From Rhodoplanes sp963840055 (GTDB lineage Bacteria > Pseudomonadota > Alphaproteobacteria > Rhizobiales > Xanthobacteraceae), in assembly GCA_963840055.1 (NCBI GenBank), contig CAWIXM010000029.1:124001-188000 (forward strand): a stretch of 64,000 bases of DNA, in the 5' to 3' direction. Under the pieces are notes generated by a model. That model made no database searches, was not told the DNA's origin, and was given only the letters and a program-made list of their open reading frames with translations. Shown piece after piece: positions 38,243 through 47,513 of the stretch. A program made the position numbers and the translations under genes. Positions within the stretch are counted from its first letter, which is position 1; every line of letters begins with the position of its first letter.

Positions 38243-39952
38243 ATGCGCGTCTACGAAGCAATTGTCCGTGGACTCGAGGGCATCGGTGTCGAGGCCGCAT
38301 TTGGCGGCGCTGGCGAGAATGCCGCCGGGATGATGGTTGCGCTCAAGCATTCCAATAAAATCCGGGGGATCATCACACGTCACGAGCAGGCGGCTTCGTT
38401 CATGGCCTGCGGCTATGCGATGTTCACCAACAAGTTGGGCGTCTGCTGGGCGACCGCCGGACCGGGCGCGTTTAATCTGTTCTCGGGCCTCGCCGTCGCG
38501 ATGTCCGACAGCTATCCGATGCTTGCGATCACCGGATATGCATCGCTCGATTGGCGCGGAAAGGGTTCGCTCAACGAGACATCCGGTCTCAACCGCACGC
38601 CCAATTCACAAGCCATGTTCGAAGCGACAACGAAGAAAAGCTGGCTGCTGACCGACATCAACGACACGATCGACGTGCTCGAAGAGGCGGTGAACCTCGC
38701 CTTCGACGGGCGTCCCGGACCCGTCCATATACACGTGCCCGAGAACCTGACCCATCGTGGCGTTGAGGTGCACAATTACCGGGAATTGCGAATTGCCGTG
38801 AAACCCGTGTTGCCCGATCCCGCCCGCGTAACGGCGGCCGCCGATCTAATGGCCGATGCCTTTGCCAAGGGCAAGAAGGTGATCGCTCTCGTTGGATTCG
38901 GCGCCATCCGCAGCGGAGCGGGGCCGCAAATCCGTGCCTTCATCGAGCGTTTTCAGATCCCGCTTATCACCACCCTGGACGGCAAGGGTATCGTCGGCGA
39001 AAATCACCCCCTCGCTATCGGCGTGTTCTGCGACAGCGGCCATGCCAGTACGTGGAAAGCGTTCCTGGATGCGGATGTCGTGCTCGCCATCGGCAATTCG
39101 CTTAACCAGCATGCCACCTTCGGCTATCGCGACGACCTCTTCAACGGCAAGAAGCTCATCCACGTCAACATCTCCGAAATGGAGATCGACAAAGTCTACA
39201 AGGCCGATGCCGCCATCGTCGCGGATGCCAAGCCTGCGGTCGAAGCGCTTCACGCCGCCCTTGAGCCGAAGGTAAAGGAGCGGCCGCCGGCCAAAGTCGA
39301 CGGACGCGACTATGAGGCTCGCCGCATTCCGCACATCGTCGGCGATATTCATCCCGGCCAGTTGGCGCAGGCGATCGGCCGCATGCTGCCCCCCGGCGGA
39401 ATCGTGCTTGCCGATGCTGGAGCTCATCTTGCTTGGATGGGCTACTACATCGAACTCGAAGAGGGCCAGAATTTCCGCAAGCCCGGCGGCTTTGGCCCGA
39501 TGGCGGGCCACGTCAATGGCGCAATCGGGCTGAAGCTCGCCCATCCTGACCGCGCGGTCGTTGTCGGGTGCGGCGACGGCTGCTACAATCTCTCTGGATT
39601 CGAGCTGATGACGGCGGTCGAACACAATATCCCGATCGTCTGGATCATCTTCAACGACGGTGAGTTTAAGCTGATCAAGGCCTATCAGCTCATGGCCTAT
39701 GGCAAGTCCGGCCTGGTCGAATTTCAGAACCCCGATTACGCCGCTTACGCGCGGGCCTGCGGCGCGTCCGGCTACCGGGTGGAGACTCTCGAGGAATTCG
39801 AGGCCGCCTTTGCCGAGGCGCTGGTGCGAAATCGACCTGCCCTCATCGACGCCAAGATCACCCGCTGGGCAATCCCCAATTACAGCTCATCGCCGCAGGG
39901 TCGGCTCGCCGGGATATTCGAGGCGATTGAGCAGCGTTTGCGCGGTCACTGA
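38243..39952 (+). CDS. Thiamine diphosphate-dependent enzyme
   Basis: Protein of 569 residues with the three-domain ThDP enzyme fold (acetolactate synthase / decarboxylase / lyase superfamily). The catalytic Glu is in ITRHEQAASFMACGYA, with GPGAFNLFSGLAVAMSDS following. The ThDP-binding motif is GDG at 444-446 (GCGDGCYNLSGFELM), ending near FNDGE. AGGAGG lies six bases before the ATG. It is 24-33 bases from the heme dioxygenase fusion and clearly co-transcribed. The substrate is not identifiable; a role on aldehydes or 2-hydroxyacids from lipid oxidation is inferred only from context. Confidence 0.85.
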   Translation: MRVYEAIVRGLEGIGVEAAFGGAGENAAGMMVALKHSNKIRGIITRHEQAASFMACGYAMFTNKLGVCWATAGPGAFNLFSGLAVAMSDSYPMLAITGYASLDWRGKGSLNETSGLNRTPNSQAMFEATTKKSWLLTDINDTIDVLEEAVNLAFDGRPGPVHIHVPENLTHRGVEVHNYRELRIAVKPVLPDPARVTAAADLMADAFAKGKKVIALVGFGAIRSGAGPQIRAFIERFQIPLITTLDGKGIVGENHPLAIGVFCDSGHASTWKAFLDADVVLAIGNSLNQHATFGYRDDLFNGKKLIHVNISEMEIDKVYKADAAIVADAKPAVEALHAALEPKVKERPPAKVDGRDYEARRIPHIVGDIHPGQLAQAIGRMLPPGGIVLADAGAHLAWMGYYIELEEGQNFRKPGGFGPMAGHVNGAIGLKLAHPDRAVVVGCGDGCYNLSGFELMTAVEHNIPIVWIIFNDGEFKLIKAYQLMAYGKSGLVEFQNPDYAAYARACGASGYRVETLEEFEAAFAEALVRNRPALIDAKITRWAIPNYSSSPQGRLAGIFEAIEQRLRGH

Positions 39953-39976
39953 AACGCCGCCCAATCCGCGGCAAGG

Positions 39977-42799
39977 ATGGACGCGATGCAGGAATGGCGT
40001 GAACACTACTCCGGCGGCAGCGCGGAAGCCGAGTATCGCGAGTTCCAAAAGCTCGCGCAGGACATCATGCTGGCGCAGCTCAAGTCGCGAACAGCCGCGA
40101 AGCTGCAAAGAATTGATCGCGCTTTCCATGCCAAGGCAACGCTGGCGCTTGATGGCGCCGAGTTGCGTTTCCTCGATACGCTGCCCCCCGACCTGATCGC
40201 TGGTCATATACGGCCTGGCGCTTCATACGCCGCCATCGTGCGGTTTTCCAATGCCGCAAGCGTTGGAACGGATGACAATAAGCCTGATCTGCGCGGCCTC
40301 GCGATCCGTTACACTGTTTCTGAAAACGAACACCACGACTTGCTCGCGACCAATTTCCCCGTTTCCCATGCCCGCGATGCGCATCAGTTTGTCGCCTTCG
40401 CAGTAGCGGTTGCCGGGGGACGGCTGTCGCGGGTCTGGGGGCTTTTCACGCTGCTTTTTACACTGGGCCCCTCCGAAACAATTCGCATGCTGCGCAACAT
40501 TGCAGCCGGACGCCAACACCAGCCCACGAGCGTTGCCCTCGAATCCTATTGGAGCCGCGGCGCCATCCGCTGGGGCGACATACTTGCGGTCCGCTATCTT
40601 CTCCGTCCGGAGCCTGGGGCAAAGCCGGCGCCGGTTCCAACCGGCCGCGACTCTGAATATCTCTCACACGAAGCCGCAAGCCGCTTGGCTGAAGGCCCAA
40701 TCCGGCTCGAACTCTGCATCCAGCGCTTCATCGACGAAAAGACGACGCCCATCGAGGACACGTCGGTTGAGTGGCTCGCTCGGGCGACGCCGCCGGTGCC
40801 CGTCGCCATCCTGACAATCCCCAAGCAGGACGTAAGTCTCGCCACAACGCGAGCGCGGTGGCGCGAGATCGAGGAGATGGCCTTCAATCCTTGGAATACG
40901 ACGGACGAGTTTCGCCCGCTCGGCAATCTCAACCGCGCCCGCAAAGCCGCTTATGGCGCGAGCGCCGCGCACCGACGCGGTTGGAGTTTCAAAGAGAAGG
41001 TCCCCCTTCGCAACCGGATCCTTGGCGCTGGGGCGCACGGCCTCTTTAAAGCTGTCAACCGCTTGGTCGAATGGCACAGATTGCCGCTGCGCACGAGCCT
41101 GCTCAATCTCGATGTATTGCGCAGTGAATTGCGCAAGGAAAATCTCATTGACACGGAACCGCACGAAGCGCCGCCCCAAGCGCGTAACGTGCCGCCGCCG
41201 CCGCTTGAGGAAATGCGCACCACGCGCAGCTTCGACGGAAGCTATAACGACCTTTCGGCGCCGAAGATGGGTGCGGTCGGCTCGGCGTTCGGACACAATC
41301 TCAAGCCCGATTTCTCCCAGGATGTCGAAGAGCCGAACCCGATTACGGTCAGCCGCGAACTTCTGCATCGCAACGTTTTCCTGCCAGCACGCTCGCTCAA
41401 TCTCCTTGCGGCGGCGTGGATCCAGTTCCAGGTGCACGACTGGGTCGTCCACGCCCGCTATCCGCTCGGCGAAAAGGATGTGAAGGTCCCCCTGCCCAAG
41501 GGAGTCGATGCTTGGCTGAATGTCGTGAACGGCCAGCCGGAAGGCGTCATGCGGATCGCCGGCAACAAGTCCCTCGATAGCGATGACCCGCGGCTCTTTG
41601 CCAACGAGGTTTCCCATTGGTGGGACGGTTCGGAGGTCTATGGTGCGAACTCCAAGGCGGCACGCGCTCTTCGCGAGGGTCCGAAGATTTTTCTTCCCGA
41701 CGGCTATCTGCCGGAGGACGTCAAGGGCTTCGAGATCACCGGCTTCAGGGAAAGTTGGTGGTTAGGCTTGAGCGGCCTTCACACGCTCTTTACGCGCGAA
41801 CACAACGTCCTTTGCGACGAATTGCGAGCGCACTATCCGTTGTGGAGCGATGATCAAGTCTACAACACGGCAAGGCTCATCGTTTCGGCCCTGATCGCCA
41901 AAATCCATACAGTCGAATGGACGCCGGCTATCCTGGCGACCAGAACGATCGACGTGGGGCTCCACGCCAACTGGAACGGCCCGCCGGCCAACGACTGGCT
42001 GACCAGGCTCGGGATCTGGGCCATCGACGCCCACGCGGCGACCGGGATTCCCCAGACACGCCCCGATCATCACGGCGCCCCGTACTGCCTGACCGAGGAT
42101 TTCGTAACCGTCTACCGGCTTCACGCGCTGATACCGGACGACTACGTCTTTTATGACTGCCACACCGGCGAAAAGCGTGGTGAGAAGACCTTTCTCGATA
42201 TCCAGGGCGCCAACGCGGACGATGAGCTGCGCCGCCTCAGGCTGCACAATCTTCTATACTCTTTCGGCATCGCCCATCCCGGCGCCATAACTCTGCACAA
42301 CAACCCTCGCTCGCTCGAAGGCTTCGAGCGCGACGGCGAGCGCTTCGATCTATCGGTTGTCGACATCGTCCGCACCCGACGGCGCGGCGTTCCGCGCTAC
42401 AACGATTTTCGCGCCGGGCTCCACAAGCCTCGCATTACGCGGTGGGAGGATATCTGCAACGATCCGGAGTCGGTGCGCATCATGCGTGACATCTACCGGG
42501 GCGACATCGACAAGGTCGACACCATGGTGGGGCTGTTCGCCGAGCCGTGCCCGCAGGGGTTCGGCTTCTCCGACACAGCGTTCCGCATCTTTATCCTAAT
42601 GGCGACGCGCAGGCTCCAGAGCGACCGGTTCCTCACGGTCGATTTTCGGCCCGAAATCTACTCGCCGCTCGGCATGGACTGGATCGCCAACAACGGCATG
42701 ACCAGCGTCATCCTACGTCACTGTCCCGAGCTCGCCGCCGTGTTGCCGCGCGAGGCGAGCGCATTCGCACCGTGGCGGCCAGTGGCGGCTCAGCGATAG
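39977..42799 (+). CDS. Catalase-like / animal-heme-peroxidase dioxygenase fusion
   Basis: Fusion of about 940 residues. Residues about 25-335 resemble the catalase-related family: His51 in RAFHAKATLAL, IVRFSNAASVGTD...DLRGLAIRYTV, and RARKAAY with probable proximal Tyr326. Residues about 400-925 are an animal heme peroxidase of the fatty-acid dioxygenase type: distal His487 in WIQFQVHDWVVH, and VYRLHALIPDD with Tyr713 and proximal His716, the Tyr-x-x-His pattern of fatty acid dioxygenases and cyclooxygenase, absent in simple peroxidases. No signal peptide. A start at 39986 fits the AAGG at 39973 better. Probable product: fatty acid hydroperoxide passed to the catalase-like domain; inferred. 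Confidence 0.8.
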   Translation: MDAMQEWREHYSGGSAEAEYREFQKLAQDIMLAQLKSRTAAKLQRIDRAFHAKATLALDGAELRFLDTLPPDLIAGHIRPGASYAAIVRFSNAASVGTDDNKPDLRGLAIRYTVSENEHHDLLATNFPVSHARDAHQFVAFAVAVAGGRLSRVWGLFTLLFTLGPSETIRMLRNIAAGRQHQPTSVALESYWSRGAIRWGDILAVRYLLRPEPGAKPAPVPTGRDSEYLSHEAASRLAEGPIRLELCIQRFIDEKTTPIEDTSVEWLARATPPVPVAILTIPKQDVSLATTRARWREIEEMAFNPWNTTDEFRPLGNLNRARKAAYGASAAHRRGWSFKEKVPLRNRILGAGAHGLFKAVNRLVEWHRLPLRTSLLNLDVLRSELRKENLIDTEPHEAPPQARNVPPPPLEEMRTTRSFDGSYNDLSAPKMGAVGSAFGHNLKPDFSQDVEEPNPITVSRELLHRNVFLPARSLNLLAAAWIQFQVHDWVVHARYPLGEKDVKVPLPKGVDAWLNVVNGQPEGVMRIAGNKSLDSDDPRLFANEVSHWWDGSEVYGANSKAARALREGPKIFLPDGYLPEDVKGFEITGFRESWWLGLSGLHTLFTREHNVLCDELRAHYPLWSDDQVYNTARLIVSALIAKIHTVEWTPAILATRTIDVGLHANWNGPPANDWLTRLGIWAIDAHAATGIPQTRPDHHGAPYCLTEDFVTVYRLHALIPDDYVFYDCHTGEKRGEKTFLDIQGANADDELRRLRLHNLLYSFGIAHPGAITLHNNPRSLEGFERDGERFDLSVVDIVRTRRRGVPRYNDFRAGLHKPRITRWEDICNDPESVRIMRDIYRGDIDKVDTMVGLFAEPCPQGFGFSDTAFRIFILMATRRLQSDRFLTVDFRPEIYSPLGMDWIANNGMTSVILRHCPELAAVLPREASAFAPWRPVAAQR

Positions 42800-42814
42800 A
42801 GTGGGAGTTGACCG

Positions 42815-44185
42815 ATGACAGATGACGGGCACGGCCACGCCGGCTTGAGCAAGCTGCTCTCCCGGCCGTTGATCGACGCAATTTTTCGACGCCGCACTCA
42901 CCGGGTCAGCCGTGGCGCTCAGGTGGTGGCCGGGTCGATGAGTTACACGCCGGACAATCCCCCGCAGCCTCTGTCGAACCTCGAAGAGGCGCTGCTGGTC
43001 GCGACGACCGGTTGCACGGGTCTCACTATGCCCGATCGGCCCTTTGCTGATCCCCGGGACGGAACGCCGATCATGGCGAAGCCGAACGTCAACATGGCCG
43101 GCCGCACCGCCGGCAGCCCCGACAACGCGCAAGGCACGCACTTCTTTCTCATCAACGACACGGGAACCTATTTCTTGCGCAAGCTGGCGCCGCCCGAAGG
43201 CGAGCCCCTGCCTTTCGATGCGCCGACGCTCATCGCGCGTGCCGAGCAGGCGAAAGTGAAAATTCTTGACCGTCGCATCGACGTCCCCGGCGAACGGGAT
43301 TTCCCCGCGTATCTTGATTCGAACCGCTTCCTCTCCAACCGGCCGGGGACGACCATTCTCTTCCCCGTCGTCGATCTCTCGCACCAATACATCAACGGCA
43401 TGATGTATCTGCTCACCCAGCCGGCGGGCGTCCGACCCACCATTGTCGACGATCGCAATTTCTATCGCGTTGCTGGCGTGAAAAAATGGGTGAAGAACGG
43501 TTTCCTCAACAAGGACCTCAAAGTGCCGCTCGGCATCATTTGGGCCATGCGTACCCAGATTGAAGCGGACCTGCTTATTCAGAACCTGTTCCTCACCGCC
43601 GACGCCATGGGACTCGGCGCCTGGATCCACGGATCGATTTCGCCGCCCGTGCTCCTGGGTGATCCCAAGTTCCGAAAGACTTACGGCAAGATGCTGGATT
43701 TCGATTTTGTCGTGCCGAAATGGAAAATCATGGATCTGCTGCGATGGCACGTGCCATTGCCGCGCTTTGCCGATCTCCGTTCGAACGCCGTCGGCTTGAG
43801 GCACAAGGGCGAAATACTGATTAAGGGAATGTGCCCGCCCTACTACGACAGCATGAGTGAAGCCGTCGACGCGGTGGTTGCGGAAAAATTCGGTCCCCAT
43901 GGAATATATCGAGACCGCGCATTGTTTGAGAAAATCTATAAGGGAGATTTTGGCGACCGCTATCTGGCCGAGGCCAGCGATTACACCGCCGACGTCATCG
44001 AATGTACCCGTGACCTTTGCAACTATATCTACGAAACTCACGGGCGCTTCCCGGCCCACTGCGAGACGATCCATGTCCCCGGCATCTGGCTGCAGGTGCA
44101 TCATGTCGAGGAGAACTACTACGATCGCTTCTTCAAGAGCGGACTGACGGCGGTGCATAGAGATCATCAGCGCGATTGGCATTAA
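42815..44185 (+). CDS. Nitroreductase-like flavoprotein
   Basis: Protein of 456 residues, 15 bases after the fusion gene and with GGGAG in front of its start. RRRTHRVSRG and NLEEALLVATTGCTG resemble the FMN-binding N-terminal half of nitroreductases; NLFLTADAMGLGAWIHGSI resembles the second half. It is about twice as long as ordinary nitroreductases and has long inserts and a C-terminal extension rich in His/Tyr/Asp. It may reduce a product of the preceding enzymes with NAD(P)H, but this is inferred. Family assignment is moderate. Confidence 0.6.
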   Translation: MTDDGHGHAGLSKLLSRPLIDAIFRRRTHRVSRGAQVVAGSMSYTPDNPPQPLSNLEEALLVATTGCTGLTMPDRPFADPRDGTPIMAKPNVNMAGRTAGSPDNAQGTHFFLINDTGTYFLRKLAPPEGEPLPFDAPTLIARAEQAKVKILDRRIDVPGERDFPAYLDSNRFLSNRPGTTILFPVVDLSHQYINGMMYLLTQPAGVRPTIVDDRNFYRVAGVKKWVKNGFLNKDLKVPLGIIWAMRTQIEADLLIQNLFLTADAMGLGAWIHGSISPPVLLGDPKFRKTYGKMLDFDFVVPKWKIMDLLRWHVPLPRFADLRSNAVGLRHKGEILIKGMCPPYYDSMSEAVDAVVAEKFGPHGIYRDRALFEKIYKGDFGDRYLAEASDYTADVIECTRDLCNYIYETHGRFPAHCETIHVPGIWLQVHHVEENYYDRFFKSGLTAVHRDHQRDWH

Positions 44186-44422
44186 TGTCCTGAGAGTGAT
44201 TGGAGGGATGTGGAGGGGTGGATTTCTGTCTCATGTAGCCGCGACCGTCGTGCGGCTGCGCGATATTTCCTCGACACGCTGCCCTATAACGCCATACGAC
44301 GGCTAGCGATGCATATTGGAGCGGAGTGCCTGTGGTGACTTGCCTCGGCTCAACATTTTCAGGACCCGTATGCGCAAGCCTGCTGACGGCGGTCGGCCTC
44401 CCTGAGTTGACCGTCATCTGAC

Positions 44423-45470
44423 ATGAAAAAGCGCATCACCATCCGCCGGCCGGACGACTGGCACCTGCATGTGCGCGACGGCGCCATGCTCGCGGCCGTG
44501 CTGCCATGCACGGCGCGGCACTTCGCCCGCGCGATCATCATGCCCAATCTCGTACCGCCGGTGGTCACCGCCGCGGACGCGATCGCCTATCGCACGCGCA
44601 TCCTCGCGGCACTCCCCGAAGGCGCGGCCTTCACGCCGCTGATGACCTGCTATCTCACCGACACGACCGACCCGGACGATCTCGAACGCGGTTTTCGCGG
44701 CGGCGTGTTTGCAGCCGCGAAGCTCTACCCCGCCCATGCCACCACGAATTCCGCCTCCGGCGTCACTGACATCGCCAAGGCGTATCCGGTGTTCGCGCGC
44801 ATGGAAAAAATCGGCATGCCGCTCCTCATGCATGGCGAGGATGTGGCCGACGACGTCGATGTGTTCGACCGCGAGCGCGTGTTTATCGACCGCACGCTGC
44901 TGCCGCTCCTGACGGCGTTTCCCGGCCTGCGCATGGTGTTGGAGCATCTATCGACGAAAGAGGCGGTGGAGGTGGTGCGCAGCGCCGCGCCCCAACTCGC
45001 CGGCACCATCACGCCACATCACCTGACGGAGACGCGCACCGACATGCTCGGCGCGGGGCTGAGGCCGGACCTCTACTGCATGCCGGTAATCAAGACCGCC
45101 GCCGACAGAGCGGCGCTGCGCGCCGCCGCGACCTCCGGCGAGGCGTGCTTTTTCCTCGGCACCGACTCGGCGCCGCACCAGGTCGCGCGCAAAGTATGCA
45201 GCCGTTTGCTCGGCCGGTGTGTTCAATGCGCCGGTTGCGCTTGCGATCTATGTGCAGGTGTTCGAAGAGGAGAACGCGCTCGACCGGCTGGAGGCGTTCG
45301 CCTCCTTGAACGGCCCGAGGCACTACCGCCTGCCGCCGAACGAGAGCACGATAACGCTCGAATGCACGCCCTGGACGGTGCCGGACCACGTCGGCGTCGC
45401 CGGCGTCGAGGAGCGGGTCACCGTCTATCACGGCGGGGAGACCCCGCCCTGGCGGGTCGTGAACGAATGA
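44423..45470 (+). pseudogene. pyrC: Dihydroorotase, frameshifted
   Basis: Cyclises carbamoyl aspartate in pyrimidine synthesis. The first 257 codons are normal type II PyrC: DDWHLHVRDG (zinc His), FAAAKLYPAHAT with the carbamylated Lys, MHGEDV, EHLST, TPHHL and GTDSAPH. After HQVARK an extra base near 45194 shifts the frame; reading on one base later gives YAAVCSAGVFNAPVALAIYVQ and FASLNGPRHYRLPPNES, ending in NE at 45470. The uncorrected frame continues to 45478 with unrelated residues. It begins the pyrC-pyrE-pyrD group. Confidence 0.88.
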
Positions 45471-45551
45471 GCCTATAGAATGCGCCGGGGCTGCGGATGC
45501 CGCGTGCAACGCGCCGACGGCCGGTGAACGAACGCAACCAAGGAATACAGC

Positions 45552-46250
45552 ATGACCCCGACCGGATTTCCCGACAAATCGGTGATGGCGGAGCTGACCG
45601 CAAAGACTCTGCTCGAGGTCGAAGCGGTCCGCTTCATGACCGACAAGCCCTTCATCTTCACCTCCGGCTGGGCAAGTCCGGTCTATACCGACTGCCGCCG
45701 CCTGATCTCGTTTCCGCGCGCACGCTCCTCGCTGATCGACTTCGGCGCCGCGACCCTGTTCCGCGACGCGGGGTTTGAGCAATTCGATAGCGTCGCTGGC
45801 GGCGAGACGGCGGGCATTCCCTTCGCCGCCTGGATGGCGGACAAGCTCGCTCTGCCCATGCTCTATGTGCGCAAGAAAGCGAAAGGGTTCGGCCGCAATG
45901 CGCTGATCGAGGGCCATCTCGTCGAGGGCCAGCGCGTGTTGCTGGTCGAAGACATGACCACCGACGGCCGTAGCAAGGTGCATTTCTGCAATGGGCTGCG
46001 CGAGGCGGGCGCGCGGGTCGAGCATATCCTCGTGTTCTTCTTCTACGATATTTTCCCCGAGAGCCGGCAGATCCTCGGCGACCTCGGCGTCAAGCTGCAT
46101 GCGCTCGCGACCTGGTGGGACGTCATCGCGGTCGCCAAGGCGAGCGACAAGTTCGATGCGAAAATGCTGGCGGAGGTCGAGAAGTTCATGCACGACCCGG
46201 CCGGCTGGTCGAAAGCGCATGGCGGGATCGCCAAGCCCGCCGCGGAGTAG
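45552..46250 (+). CDS. pyrE: Orotate phosphoribosyltransferase
   Basis: Transfers ribose 5-phosphate from PRPP to orotate; 232 residues, intact. The PRPP motif is VLLVEDMTTDG, and FTSGWASPVYTDCRRLISFP and YVRKKAKGFGRNALIEG are conserved. Start ATG with AAGGA upstream. It follows pyrC by 81 bases; a repeat separates it from pyrD. Confidence 0.95.
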   Translation: MTPTGFPDKSVMAELTAKTLLEVEAVRFMTDKPFIFTSGWASPVYTDCRRLISFPRARSSLIDFGAATLFRDAGFEQFDSVAGGETAGIPFAAWMADKLALPMLYVRKKAKGFGRNALIEGHLVEGQRVLLVEDMTTDGRSKVHFCNGLREAGARVEHILVFFFYDIFPESRQILGDLGVKLHALATWWDVIAVAKASDKFDAKMLAEVEKFMHDPAGWSKAHGGIAKPAAE

Positions 46251-46285
46251 CCGATGCGCGGCCTCATTGCGCATGCCCATGCAGT

Positions 46286-46381
46286 CATTCCGGGTCGCCG
46301 TGCAACGGCGAGCCCGGAATCCATGCTCACTAATAGGGCTATGGATTCCGGGCTCCCTCGCTACGCTCGGGCCCCGGAATG
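46286..46381. repeat. Palindromic repeat between pyrE and pyrD
   Basis: Hairpin halves CATTCCGGG...CCCGGAATCCAT and ATGGATTCCGGG...CCCCGGAATG are reverse complements at their ends. It belongs to the ATTCCGGG family common in this bacterial order and lies between two genes of one pathway. Confidence 0.85.
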
Positions 46382-46401
46382 ATCACTGGTTCATTGGTCT
46401 G

Positions 46402-47481
46402 ATGCACGATTTCCTCTACCGGCTCGCGCGGCCCGCGCTGCATGTCATCGACCCGGAGCGGGCGCACCGACTCGCAATCGCAGCGGTGAAACACGGGCTC
46501 GCCCGGCCGCACGCTGAGCCGGACGACCCTGCTCTGGCTACGCAGGTGTGGGGGCTTTCCTTCGCCAATCCGATCGGGCTCGCCGCCGGATTCGACAAGC
46601 AGGCCGAAGTCATCGACCCAATGCTCGGTTTCGGGTTCGGTTTTGTCGAGGCAGGCACGGTGACGCCCGAGCCGCAGCCCGGCAATCCCGGCAAGCGGCT
46701 GTTCCGGCTCGACGAGGACGAGGCGGTCATCAACCGGTTCGGCTTCAACAGCGAGGGGCTTGCGGCCTTCGCGCAGCGCCTCGCCGACCGCCGAAAGGCT
46801 TCGCACGCGCCGGGCATTGTCGGCGCAAATGTCGGGAAAAACCGCGACAGCGCGGACGCCGCCGCCGATTATGAGAAGGGCGTCGCCGCGGTGACGCCTG
46901 TCGCCGACTATATCGTGGTGAATGTCTCCTCTCCCAACACGCCCGCGCTGCGCGGCCTGCAGGCGCGCGCGCCGATCGAGGACCTGCTGCGGCGCGCGCT
47001 CGCCGCCCGTGCGGGCGCGGTCCCCTCCCCGCTTCGCCCGCCGCCGCTGCTCGCCAAGGTCGGACCCGATCTCAATGATAACGAGCTGCAGGATATCGCC
47101 GAGGTCGCGCTTGCGACCGGGATCGATGGACTCGTCGTCGGCAATACCACGCTCGCGCGCCCCCCGACGTTGCGCAGTCGGCATCGCGGCGAGGCAGGCG
47201 GACTATCCGGCCGACCGCTGATGGAGCCGTCAACGGAGTGTTTGCGCAGATTCTATCGCGTCACCGAAGGACGGATTCCCATCATTGGCTGCGGCGGAGT
47301 GTCGAGCGGCGCCGACGCCTATGCGAAGATCCGCGCCGGCGCTTCGCTGGTGCAGCTCTACACCGCGCTCGTGTTCCACGGACCCGGCCTTGTTGCCACG
47401 ATCAAGCGCGATCTCGCTCAACTCCTGCGCGCCGATGGCTTCGCCCACGTCGCTGACGCGGTCGGCGCCGACTGGCGATAA
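46402..47481 (+). CDS. pyrD: Dihydroorotate dehydrogenase, class 2 (quinone)
   Basis: Membrane-associated FMN enzyme of 359 residues that oxidises dihydroorotate with quinone. An N-terminal helix (RLARPALHVIDPERAHRLAI) marks class 2. FMN and catalytic motifs: GLAAGFDKQAE, NRFGFNSEG, VNVSSPNTPALRGLQ with the catalytic Ser, LAKVGPDL, and IPIIGCGGVSSGADAY. The ATG at 46402 is chosen; the longer upstream frame overlaps pyrE. It is convergent with folC. Confidence 0.95.
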   Translation: MHDFLYRLARPALHVIDPERAHRLAIAAVKHGLARPHAEPDDPALATQVWGLSFANPIGLAAGFDKQAEVIDPMLGFGFGFVEAGTVTPEPQPGNPGKRLFRLDEDEAVINRFGFNSEGLAAFAQRLADRRKASHAPGIVGANVGKNRDSADAAADYEKGVAAVTPVADYIVVNVSSPNTPALRGLQARAPIEDLLRRALAARAGAVPSPLRPPPLLAKVGPDLNDNELQDIAEVALATGIDGLVVGNTTLARPPTLRSRHRGEAGGLSGRPLMEPSTECLRRFYRVTEGRIPIIGCGGVSSGADAYAKIRAGASLVQLYTALVFHGPGLVATIKRDLAQLLRADGFAHVADAVGADWR

Positions 47482-47513
47482 TCAGAATCGCGGTTCGGAA
47501 CTAATGCAGCAGC

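Noticed and set aside
42713..44182. 489-residue open frame antisense to the nitroreductase-like gene
   Set aside because: No ribosome binding site or domain; the plus-strand gene is tightly linked to its operon.
45219..45470. Independent small gene inside the pyrC end
   Set aside because: It is the true PyrC C-terminus in a shifted frame.
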